Shown here: positions 37,969 through 47,993 of the stretch, piece after piece
Position numbering within the stretch: position 1 is the first letter of the stretch
How the letters are laid out: each line of letters starts with the position of its first letter
Assembly (NCBI GenBank): GCA_963580285.1
Contig: OY757013.1
Coordinates: forward strand, 150,959,900-151,023,899
Source of the DNA: Lucinisca nassula
Taxonomy: Eukaryota; Mollusca; Bivalvia; Lucinida; Lucinidae
Direction: 5' to 3'
Length of the DNA: 64,000 nt
The notes under the pieces: generated by a model
Told to the model about the DNA's origin: nothing
Database searches by the model: none
The model's input: only the letters and a program-made list of their open reading frames with translations
Program-made: the position numbers and the translations under genes

Positions 37969-38726
37969 TCAGATTGTAGGTCTCTATATTTAAGTCAAGT
38001 TTGAATCTGGGTCATCTCAGATCAAAACCTAGGTCAGTGGGTCAAATCATATGAATACCTTGTGGATGCAGATGTGTATTTTTTATGGATCTTCATGAAA
38101 CGATCAGGATGTGTGTCTAGATAAATTCTATGCCAAGTTTGAATATGGGTCAAAACAAGGTCAGTGGTTCATATGAACTCAATGCAGTTGCAAAAAGAGG
38201 CTACAATTTTCAATGTTAAATTTGGTCAGATTGTATAGATGAAATCTGTTGTTTCAATCTGGGTAATCTGGAGTCAAAAACTAGGTCACATCATAAGAAA
38301 CCTTGCAGATGCAATAGATGCTGCATTTTTCAGTGGCCTGAGCGCTCAAGATTTTTCTTCGATTTGACCTAATGACCTAGATTTTGACCCAACATGACCC
38401 TTTTGTGATGATCATTCTGACCAAGTTTGATGATTATTAGACTTAAACGGTGGCCTCTAGAGCGCACACAAGGTTTTTCCGATTTGATCTACTGACCTAT
38501 TTTTTAATCCGATGACCCATATTCGAACTTGATTAGTTACTGTTGTGATGTTATTCTGACCAAGTTTGATAATGATTGGACAAAAACTGTTGCCTCTAGA
38601 GCGCACAGGTTTTTCTATGATTTGACCTACTTTTTGACCTGACATGACCCACTTTCGAACTTGATCGAGGTATTGTCATGATGATCATTCTGAGCAAGAT
38701 GATGATGACTGGACCACAAAATTTTC

Positions 38727-38801
38727 GTCACCTCAGCGCAAAAAGTCAATAACTCCAATACATTTTATATTGGAGTTATTGACTTTTTGCGCTAAGGTGA
38801 C
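38727..38801. repeat. Near-perfect palindrome (34 bp arms)
   Basis: Arms starting GTCACCTCAGCGCAAAAAGT match their complement with one mismatch around a 7 nt loop. It sits in the ~160 bp GATTTGACCTACTGACC array at 38330-38820. Confidence 0.9.
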
Positions 38802-39059
38802 AAAATGTGGCCTCTAGAGTGTTCACAAGAATGACAACCATTTTACCACTAAGTCTATTGGACCTAGTTGCTTCCATGAAAACAAAGTTTTTAATTGACT
38901 TTGATAAAAAGCTTGTCATCAACCCCCAACCGTAGACATGCTACAGATGAGAAATGACTGGGATCGGCCTGCAGGTTGCAGATATATAACTGGTCAAAGG
39001 TGCTGACGGGACGGACGACGGCAGACTATACGGTAAGCTCCCCCCAAAAAATCTGCTGT

Positions 39060-39412
39060 TTTGCCTTTTCCATACAAATGTCTAAGTGACAAAATTTAAC
39101 CTTGATGTAAAATAGGTCATCATTTGAACAAACTTGGTAGAGTCAATCCCCCCCACAAATGCTGTATACCAAGTTTCATTTCATGGTTATTCCCCATTTG
39201 GTTCCTGAGAAGATATTTAAAGGTTTTTATCAATTAACATATATTGGCATGGTGGCCATATTGATCATGTAATCCAGTCCTTAAACTTTTGTTCCCCTAG
39301 CCCATAGAGACTCCATATGCAATTTGGTTTCAATTGGCCCAGTGGTTTCAGAGAAGATGTCATTGGAAAATGACGCATCCACCAATGCCTTCGGCTCTGG
39401 TGAGCTAAAAAA
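39060..39412 (+). repeat. Family T unit fragment with capped end
   Basis: ACAAATGTCTAAGTGACAAA ... CAATTGGCCCAGTGGTTTCA, ending TCGGCTCTGGTGAGCTAAAA. Confidence 0.65.
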
Positions 39413-40203
39413 TATCCCTCAATTATCCTTGTTACACCTCCCATTACAATAACCACACCGGTTACCGCGGTTCAACATGACGCGACTGAGTACAACAAAC
39501 GTTACCATCTTTTTTCTTGACAGGAGATGTGTGAGTTCAATGTTTCCTTTATTTTGTCGAACATATCACGATTTACGTTTTTCTGTTGGTTTTGCAATGA
39601 CAACAGAATGTGTTTGTGTTGTTTTGTCCAAATTTTAAGTTATGACACGGTCAGAGAAGGGAAATCAAAGCCATAAATTAGGCCAAAATAGGTAGAAAAA
39701 CAAAACTTCAAGTTATAAGGGTCTATCAATCAGAAATAAATGACATATACACGAGCATTCTTGTGTTTTTCATGCCTCTAGGCATCGAAGTAAGTATACT
39801 ATTTTTAATAATTCATAAAAAACATTAAGAATAAGAATCGTACCGATTTTTCTTGGCGCACTACCTTGAAACACGGGTACACCTTACCACGGATCATGTG
39901 TTGAGACTGAGTACACTAAACACGGAACAAATGGAACAACAAACACGGATATGAAAAACCGAATCTGGACGTTTTTACCCATTATAAGCGCCATTTTTCA
40001 AGGAACAGCCAAGAGGAACGATACATATTTGCCCTTTAGTTGAAAAATTACAATATGCACGGTATGCGCTTGGCCATTCCTAAAACAAAAAAAAAAAGTG
40101 TTTTGGGCTGTAAGGTGTGTTTATGACATGGAGACAACTTTTTACAACAGATGCACAATAAACAGTCGCTATAATCCATCAAAAATGTCACAAAATAACC
40201 TGT

Positions 40204-40508
40204 TGTTTGTTTGAACTGAGCTTTAACGTCCCCATCGACACTATTAAGGTCATTTTGGAATTGTTTCCAATTTTATTTTTCAAGTCTTTTTATCCGTCAT
40301 TGAGATTTAACGACATCTCAAATCTACCGCCCAAGGAGACTAATAGGGTTCACATGTATATGAAGGAACGGTCGGACTTGCACCACTTTGCCTGGGAAGA
40401 CTAAGACCTTCTAAATGGTTAACCAGTAGTCCTGTGCGACGGGATTCAGCTCTGTGTGGAAGTATCATGTAGCCCATTTATTTCCACAAGCAGCGGTGGA
40501 TGGGGCCC
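40204..40508 (-). mobile_element. SINE-A, copy 6, diverged
   Basis: TTTGTTTGAACTGAGCTTTA at left, ATTTCCACAAGCAGCGGTGG at right. Inside the candidate transposon. Confidence 0.6.
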
Positions 40509-41409
40509 AAGAATAACTTGTACATAACATGTAAACAACATAAAACTACAGAGGGACCGTTCAAATAGCCAACAATGAGCTATACTGAGCAAAACCAACT
40601 TCAATTAGACAACACTTACAGTGCAACCACAAGAATCTGCAAAATAATTTGTTAGTACAGAAGTTGCGCATGCACATAGTCTGATCGCTGAAAGCGATCA
40701 AATTCTGCGAGAACGAAAGACTAGCCCCGTTTTACAAGTTCTTGCACACCAGACGAGGAAATCCTAGATTTTACCCTGGGATAGAAACTTTTTATCCTAC
40801 CTGGGTTTTCTACGAAGGGCTGGCATTGAAGTCGAGAATTCTGAGGTGTTTAACTCAAAGGGAGTCTGATGTGCGCTATTTGTATAGAAAGTCGTGTACG
40901 CTGCCCGTAATGCGACGTCACTAAACGTCACAATGGACGTTAGCAGTTGAAGTGACCGCATATTCAAAATTTATGTTTTAAGATTTAAGTAATGCAAGAA
41001 AAAGAATCTGAAATGGGTGTGCCATGAAATGTTCTCTTTGGTAATCATTCTGTTTTACTCACCTCATAAACCAGGGGTCCTGGGTTCAATTTTTGGCTTC
41101 TCCAAACTTTCTGACGAGTCGTTAAATGAGGCCCCCCTCTCTGTATAACCTTAGCGGGTTGCTGAGACGTATAACTCAAAATACACACACTGCCATTATC
41201 TCCCCTTCACTGGCTCAAGAAGGGTGGTTGTTAAATTCTGACGTACGAATATGCACTGTGCTGGTTTTATAAGCCTTCAAGGTAAACTAACTGTCTCGAT
41301 GTGGCCTAAATAGTGCTTGCTGGGCTGTTAAACTCCCAACCAAACGAAGAAACAAGCCAGCCAAAGAAATCAGTCTGTGGGATAGTTATGAAAGTTTGTC
41401 CATCATACT
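40509..41409. other. Unassigned sequence with a SINE-B-like fragment
   Basis: No gene seen. 41053-41345 carries CTGGGTTCAATTTTTGGC, AATATGCACTGTGCTGG and TAGTGCTTGCTGGGCTGTTA, which resemble a decayed SINE-B. Confidence 0.45.
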
Positions 41410-41917
41410 CAGGGGCGTAGCTACCTGTACGCAGATACGCACTTGCGTACACATTACAAACGTAAAAAATAGACGTAGAAGAAAAAGAAGAGGAAGGAGA
41501 AGAAGAAGAAAAATAAGAAGAAAAAGAAAAAGAAGAAAAAAAAGAAGGAGAAGATGAAAAAGAGTCTGAAAAAGAAGAAGAAAAAGGAGAAAAAAGAAGA
41601 ACAGGAAGAAAAATATGAAGCAGACAGAAGAAGTAAGAAGAAAAAGAAGAAGAAAATGATGATAATGATGATGATGATGAATAAGAAGAACGAGAAGAAG
41701 AAGAAAAAAAACTGTATTTGTCTAGGACACACGCAACACTTATTAGCTAGCATAGTTTTCTCCTCTGCCACGGGAACCGCATTTACAGGAAAGAATTTGC
41801 TCCCTGATGGGAGCAAATTCTTTCCTGTAAGAGTGGTCCCCATTTGGTAAACGGAGTTATTATTTTTAGTATTTTCTTTGGTTGCGTACAAATGATTTTC
41901 TTCCAGCTACGCCCCTG
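41410..41917. mobile_element. 508 bp MITE with CAGGGGCGTAGCT TIRs
   Basis: 13 bp TIRs CAGGGGCGTAGCT / AGCTACGCCCCTG and flanking direct repeat ATACT (41405-41409, 41918-41922). The interior has a purine-rich (GAA)n-like stretch and a perfect palindrome TACAGGAAAGAATTTGCTCC at 41786-41830. TIR style resembles hAT-type MITEs, but 5 bp is shorter than their usual 8 bp duplication. Confidence 0.8.
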
Positions 41918-42220
41918 ATACTGTTACGACCCACAACTTCTAATCCTCCTTGGCCTACAGGTTTATAACCAATGACAACTGCGTCATGGATACGACTCTT
42001 TTGCACAGAGTCGATTATTTTTTTCAGCTATGCTCAGTTCCTTCATTATGGCTGTCATGTCGGAAGATGGTGGCTCGCCCGGGATTTGACTCTCTTCGCA
42101 AAAATGACCTCGCGCCAACATACGGACTTGAAGAAAAGGGGTGAGGTGTTACGGCCCGAAGCACCTAACCTACATTATACCTGCCTTGATTGATTATGCG
42201 GAAGACAACTGAGGAAGACA

Positions 42221-42290
42221 GTTGACTCTTCGGCTTAGTGCTTAGAGCAGTTGATTTTACCCGATTGTCCCAGGTTCGAATCTCACCATA
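42221..42290 (+). repeat. tRNA-like SINE head
   Basis: GGCTTAGTGCTTAGAGC (A box) and CAGGTTCGAATCTC (B box) with tRNA-like spacing. Arms do not pair well enough for a functional tRNA. Confidence 0.45.
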
Positions 42291-42507
42291 AGCGATTTTT
42301 CCCCATTTTACAACTATGGTTCTCTCCATTGTTACGACATTCGTGTCGTAAGAATACCCAAGTAAGAGTCTTATATTCTTTATTTCAGAAAGATACATTA
42401 TGGCTGAGTTTGAGTTTAGCGATGCTGGTCATCCAGATGATCCCAACACCATGTATACTATTGCCGAACCTAACAGTGAAACTTAGGATCGAGCTCAAGT
42501 TTTGTCT

Positions 42508-42592
42508 GGTGTCTCACAAGGTGCCGTTTTCGGTCCAGTTTTGTTCTTCGTGGACATTAGTGACATTTTTACTGACATTGTGTAACAGATGA
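42508..42592 (+). pseudogene. Short LINE RT relic
   Basis: Encodes LSGVSQGAVFGPVLFF, a decayed RT block B (SGVPQG.VLGPLLF), with no flanking blocks in frame. Confidence 0.6.
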
Positions 42593-42607
42593 CAAAAATG
42601 CTACACA

Positions 42608-42680
42608 CCTTTGGCCCGGCCGGGGTTCGAACCCGAGCCGCCGGATTGATAAGCAAATCTACCACGTTGCTGTAAAAGCC
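42608..42680 (-). repeat. tRNA-like SINE head, minus strand
   Basis: Minus strand AGCAACGTGGTAGATTTGC and CTCGGGTTCGAACCCCGG, a perfect B box. The 5' half does not fold as a cloverleaf. Confidence 0.5.
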
Positions 42681-42900
42681 AGCTTGTACCGAAAGGCAGT
42701 ACAAGTGTGCTATGTACCTATATGCTATGACATTCTCCCCCTCCACATTGAAATTCGCCCTCGAATTTCCGGGAGTCCGAGAATCAAGGAGTTCTAATGC
42801 ACGAACCCTCAATTTTATTGGTTCTCTGCCTACTTATCTGCTTAATGTATTGCATTAAACGGCCTGAAAACTCACTCCGGTAACACACCCGTGCGACATA

Positions 42901-43146
42901 GTGTATTTTTTCACATCTCCTAAATGGCTACTTCTCTGGTGAAAATCCGTGATATGTTTCCTATTTATACTGCAAACATAGGTTGTGGGTGCTCGTTCAA
43001 TCATCTCAAGGAGGCGGTTCTAACGTGTACCCACAACCTATGTCTTATAGCAGATATAATAAAAAAGTATGTATATCCCCTTAAATCACAGTTTTCTCTA
43101 TATAAAGTAAGGGGTGTTCATTTCACGGACTTGTTCGCATGATGTC
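42901..43146. mobile_element. MITE-H2 variant
   Basis: Palindrome AAACATAGGTTGTGGGTGCT / CCCACAACCTATGTCTTA at 42975-43045. Right end GGTGTTCATTTCACGGACTT. Same variant as the split copy at 44819 and 51707. Confidence 0.7.
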
Positions 43147-43159
43147 ATGCCACATTTTC

Positions 43160-43695
43160 ATGCCCAACATCCTAGTCTATCCATTTGGTTCCGAAGTTTA
43201 CGTTAGTCCTTTGTAACTCTAATTTCCCGGCAGTATACCCAGTCGTCTGGGAACAGTCTTATTTCTGAGTCAATGTCGGCGGAAATATGATTAATATACA
43301 GGTAGTATAACAGAGGTTTAAGAACAGTCCCATTCGGGATCCAGACAAAACTGGAACACACTCCATATACTCGCCATTAACTCATATTGGGTCCATATCA
43401 TTTACAACAAGAGCTGAAACTATAGGTGACCAATGCCCCCCCCCCCCCACCCCCCCGGGGGAGCCAATTTCTGAGTTTTTGCAAAATTTCAAGGGGAGAT
43501 AATTCAGGCAAAAATGAAACAGAGTTATGGCCCTTGGTCAGAATGGGCAAATACTATATGCCCCCCTCCCCCAAAGATTCTCGAGGGGGGATTAAAACTT
43601 AATATTTTTCAGTAGCAAAGAAAGGAATCTATAAATTCAAGTCTCCCCTCCCCAACAATGCCGAAACTAAATAAGTTGGGTTTCAGTTGTTCATA

Positions 43696-43727
<32 letters not shown>

Positions 43728-43850
43728 GGGTGGTAAAAACGTTCTGGAAAGCCAGAATAAATGTGTTCACCCGTCCCCTTTGTCCAAGATTTTTACCCAA
43801 CCCTTTAAATTCGCACGTGTATAAGTTCGGAGATCACAATGAGAATCAAA
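43160..43850 (-). pseudogene. LINE-b RT relic, split by an insertion
   Basis: 43160-43385 and 43603-43850 match LINE-b at 6930-7300 (for example TTATTTCTGAGTCAATGTC, the IDSEIRLF codons, and GCAAAGAAAGGAATCTAT, the IDSFLCY codons). Multiple frame breaks and a (GT)n/poly-G expansion at 43698-43730. Confidence 0.75.
43411..43600 (+). repeat. Minimal hairpin-capped element inside the LINE-b relic
   Basis: Starts ACAAGAGCTGAAACTATAGG, ACCAATGCCCCCC. One unit (GGGGAGATAATTCAGGC) and a capped end ATATGCCCCCCTCCCCC ... GAGGGGGGATTAAAA. It separates the two LINE-b pieces. Confidence 0.65.
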
Positions 43851-43960
43851 CGGTCATTAAAGAGTATGTAACAGCAAAATGGATGGCTTTGAATTAAAAA
43901 CAGCATCATGTATCATGCCTTTGCTGGCGGATTAAAGAGTTTTATTTCAATTTTTTTCGC

Positions 43961-44256
43961 TCCCGCCCATCGGGGCTTGAGAAATAAATTGGGTTGCATG
44001 GTGCTTCCACGCAGAGCTGAATCTGACCACAAACGAGTACTTGTAAACCGCTTAGAAGGACTAAGCCTGCCCAGGCAAAGCGGTGTGAGCCAGATCGTCC
44101 AATGCATATAAGCCTTCTGGTTTCATCGCGCGGCAGGGCTTGAGATGTTATTTCATCTCAATGTCGGTGAAAAGTCCCACAGAATAATGTAAGCAACGTC
44201 TCCAAAATGACCTGCATAGTGTTTACGGGGACGTTAAATCTCAATTCAAACAAATA
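43961..44256 (+). mobile_element. SINE-A, copy 7
   Basis: TCCCGCCCATCGGGGCTTGA to GACGTTAAATCTCAATTCAA plus ACAAA. Lies near the right end of the candidate 5.3 kb transposon. Confidence 0.68.
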
Positions 44257-44780
44257 TTTCAATTTATGAAGAATATAATCCGTGTTTGTTGTACCCAAAT
44301 TGTGCTGATCAACCGCGTTATGGTGTATCATAACCCGTGGTAAGGTGTACCCTAACAAAAAATCAACCATTGAACCATCCACGGATTCAGTGGGTATTGA
44401 CATGAACTGGGGCTCAAGCAAATGCATCAATGGATGCTCTGAAATCGCAATAACATATAAATCACAAAATCATGTGCACCAAAGATGTGTTACTGTCAAA
44501 AAACATTTACCGAAGTATGCTGGGGTTGGTGAAAACACCCTAGACGAAAGAAAATTGTTTGTGTTTTCGTTAATATTGAACAGAATTCTCTGCAACTGTA
44601 TCAGTAAATGGTAATACCATTACTCTGCAGCTATGCAAAATAACCACCCAAAAAGATTAGGATCTGGGCTAAAATAAACCTTTTTCTTACCGAAATTACT
44701 GCTGTGACGTCATGATTTCTGTAGCGTTCGTTGTACTCTGTCGCGTTCGTTGTACTGCGGTAACCGGTGTGATAACCCCC

Positions 44781-44785
<5 letters not shown>

Positions 44786-44819
<34 letters not shown>
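44786..44819. repeat. (CA)n microsatellite
   Basis: Dinucleotide run next to a C-rich stretch. Confidence 0.95.
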
Positions 44820-44822
<3 letters not shown>

Positions 44823-45172
44823 GACATAGTGCATTTTTCACATCTCCAAAATGACTTTTCTGATAAAAATCTGTGATATTTTTCTTATAAATACTGCAAA
44901 CATAGGTTGTGGGTGCTCGTTCAAACCGCCTCATTGAGAAGGTTCTAACGAATACCCACAACCTATGTCTTGGAGCAACAAGATGTGTTTGTGAAACACT
45001 GATGCCCCCGGACAGCGCATGTTTAATACTAGAGAAAGCGACCAGTGGATCACGTATATCCCCGGCCAGGGCCATATCCTGATATAGCTTTTAAGCTTGT
45101 ATGTAATATGAATGAAGATGTCAAGAAGCTATAAGAATCTATAAATGTGCTTGTAAAAGCTAAACTAAACAA

Positions 45173-47287
45173 ACAAGAGCATCGGTGAAACCGAGGGATG
45201 CTCCCCGAAGATGCGCAGTAGGAGGGTTATTTTAGTGAAATGATCCTATACACTTTGAAGTTTGATAAGATTTGTTTGAAGATAAAGGTTATGGGTACTC
45301 GTTAGAACCGTCTGAATGAGGAGGTTCTAATGAGTACCCTCAGCTGATGTTTTGAGTACAAATAAAAAAACAAGGTAGTGATTTTCAACAAAGAATGCAA
45401 AAAAAATGAGAAATGTAAGGCCCTTTCCCTGCAAGGACCTGTAAATCTTAAACCATAAGGCTAAAAAACTCAATTTTGTGTTCCCTAGTAAGTGATTTTC
45501 AATGGAAAATGTCACAAGGAATACACATGTGAAACATTAAAGCCCTATCACCCATGGTTATGAAATAACAGGAGATATTTTTTTGAAAAAGGGGAAATGA
45601 TTAGTGAAAATAAGCAATATAGTAATGGCCCTTTGTCAGAATGTAGGTTTTTGTAATGTAAGTATGTGTGTGAAGTTTCATGAGAGTAGGACAAATACTT
45701 TTAAAATTTTGACCGGAGTTTAAGTTGTTTGGGTATGGCCTGACAAACACACACCCAAATGCAATTTGTCAGGATGTAGGTCTTGTGATGGTAATTATGT
45801 GCGTGATGTTTCATGAGAGTAGACACAATACTTTTGAAGTTATCACCGAGGTTAAGGTTTTTGGTTTAGGTGTGACAAACACACAAGTTATTCTCCTTTG
45901 TCAGAATGCAGGTCTTGTGATGGTAAGTATGTGTGTGAAGTTTCATAAGAGTAGGGCCAGGTTAAGGCGTGACAAACACGAGTTTCATGGCATCTGATCT
46001 GGGCCTGCACTGTTTGCCACTTACCCCTTTTGGGGTTTCCGGTACCAAATGGGTTTAACCTAAAGTCTAAGAATTCCCTAGTTAGTGATTTTCAACAAAG
46101 ACTGCAAAAATAAGGAAAAATGTAAGGCCCCTTCCGTGCAAGGGCATGTAAATCTTAAACCATAAGACAAAGAAACTCAGTTTTGTGTTCCCTAGTAAGT
46201 GATTTTCAATGAAGAATGTCACAAGGAATACATATGTGAAATATGAAAGCCCTATTACCCATGGTTATGAAACAACAGGAGATATTTTTTTAAAAAGGGG
46301 AGATAATTCAGTGAAAATAAGCAACATAATGATGGCCCTTTGTCAGACTGTAGGTTTTGTGATGTATGTGTGTGAAGTTTCATGAGAGTAGGATAAATAC
46401 TTTAAAATTTTGACAGAGTTTAAGTTGTTTGGTTATGGCCTGACAAACACACACCGAAAAGCAATATAGTTATGGCCCTTTGTCAGAATGTAGGTCTTGT
46501 GATAGTAAGTAAGTGTGTGCAGTTTCATGAGAGTAGGGCAAATACTTTTGAAGTTATGACCGAGGTTAAGTTTTTTGGTTAAGGCGGGACAAACACACGG
46601 ACAAAAGCAATATGGTTTGTCAGACTGTAGGTCTTGTGATTGTTAGTATGAGTGTGAAGTTTCACGGGAGTTGGGATAATACTTTTGAAGTTATAACCGG
46701 TTAAATGTTTTGGTTTAGATTTGAAACTGACTGACAAGGAGATTACTATAGGGCACCCAAAATACTGTGTGTGGCCCTAATTAAGAAGGGAAGTAACTCC
46801 GTAAATACTGTTGGTAGGGTTATGCTTCTTGCATTCTGCGATTTCTCTCATAGCCCCCTATCAGTGTATCAAGTTTCACTAAATTACCTTTAAAACTTTT
46901 AGAGATATGCTCTGGACAAGCTTAATATAGCAAAAACTAAAAAGGGAAATAACTCTGTAATTACTTGTGATAGAGTTACAGTTCTTGCACTCTGCACTTC
47001 CTCTAATGGCCATCTATCAATGTATCACGTTTCACTTAAATCCCTTCTATACTTTCAGAGATATGCTCCGGACAATCTTTTCATTGAAATAGTTAAGAAG
47101 GGAAGTAACTCCATAAATACTGGTGACAGGGTTATGGTTCTTGTATTTTACGATTCCCCTCATCGCCCTCTATCAGTATATCAAGTTTCACTTAAATACC
47201 TTTAATACTTTTAGAGATATAGAGCGTGACGGACGGACGGACGGACGGACAAAGCGGCGACTATATGGTTCCCCCTTCGGGGAGCAT
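45173..47287 (+). repeat. Hairpin-capped array, family S, nested
   Basis: Start ACAAGAGCATCGGTGAAACC, GAGGGATGCTC (hairpin). Irregular units with TTGTCAGAATGTAGGTCTTG, AGTTTCATGAGAGTAGG and GTGTTCCCTAGTAAGTGATT. End (GGAC)4, GGTTCCCCCTTCGGGGAGC, ATAAAAAT. Confidence 0.72.
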
Positions 47288-47293
47288 AAAAAT

Positions 47294-47925
47294 TTCTAAA
47301 TGGACCAAGGGAGTGAGGGCATCAAAGTTAATGAAGGAGTGGGGGTATGAATGTTACTGAAGCAGCAGGGTGGGTTATGCATCAATGAAATCTTTGGACT
47401 GGTATGCAACATCAATGCAAGTATCAACTGAATTTGTCTTAGAGTTCAGAACATACAGGCATCTATAAACTTTGTCAAAATGTAAAAATTCTAAGTCTGT
47501 GACCTTGAGGTCAAGGTCACCCTGGGTAGGGGAAGGAACATACATCACAAAATGTTGGAACTGGTACATTGATGCAAGTATCAACTGAATTTGTCTTAGA
47601 GTTTAGAACATACGGGCATCTATAAACTTGCCATAAAACTTTAACCAAATGTAAAATTTCAAAGTATGTGTCCTTGACCTCAAGGTCACTGTGGCGGGTG
47701 GGACATGCATCAATGAAATCTTTAGACCAGTATGTAACTTCAGTGTAAGTATCAACTAACTCTATCAAATGGTTCAGAAGATACAATCTCCTAGAAACTT
47801 TTAACCAAAATGTTAACGGACAGACGGACACGCAGAAAGACGGACACACGGGACGGACTGAAGGCAGGACGAAAACTAAATACCCCGATAGCATACTTCG
47901 TATGCCAGGGGTATAATGAAAGCAG
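47294..47925 (+). repeat. ~180 bp unit array with capped end
   Basis: Three units (ATCAATGAAATCTTTGGACT, GTATCAACTGAATTTGTCTT). Ends GACGGACACACGGGACGGAC ... ATACCCCGATAGCATACTTC, GTATGCCAGGGGTATAA. Confidence 0.68.
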
Positions 47926-47993
47926 TGTCACTAAGCAATCGAAAGGTATGGCCAATGTTCAAGTCTTAAAAAAGTAGGTCAAGGTCACAAGGT

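Larger units (their letters stand above)
36670..38700 (+). repeat. Irregular array of GGTCAAATCATATGAAAACC units
   Basis: Diverged units with CTTGTGGATGCAATAGAGGC, TCTTCATGAA.TT.GGTCAG and TCTAGATAAAATCTAGGTCA. Interrupted at 36900-37590 by unrelated AT-rich sequence with a poly-T/(ATT)n tract, and at 37812 by a SINE-D. Confidence 0.65.
39454..44771. mobile_element. Candidate 5.3 kb DNA transposon with long imperfect TIRs
   Basis: The left end CACACCGGTTACCGCGGTTC and right-end complement CACACCGGTTACCGCAGTAC start inverted repeats of ~48 bp that include GAGTACAAC.AACG. Further inverted matches lie at equal depth: GGGTACACCTTACCACGG about 420 bp from each end, and ACAACAAACACGGAT about 485 bp from each end. 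A direct repeat ATAAC flanks both ends (39449-39453, 44772-44776). No transposase is recognised; the interior holds LINE fragments, SINEs and MITEs. Confidence 0.55.

Noticed and set aside
41454..41891. Phenylalanine-rich 145-residue frame
   Set aside because: Translation of a (GAA)n-like purine tract inside a MITE.
42495..42812. 105-residue minus-strand frame
   Set aside because: Crosses an RT relic and a tRNA-like head in the wrong frame; not a gene.
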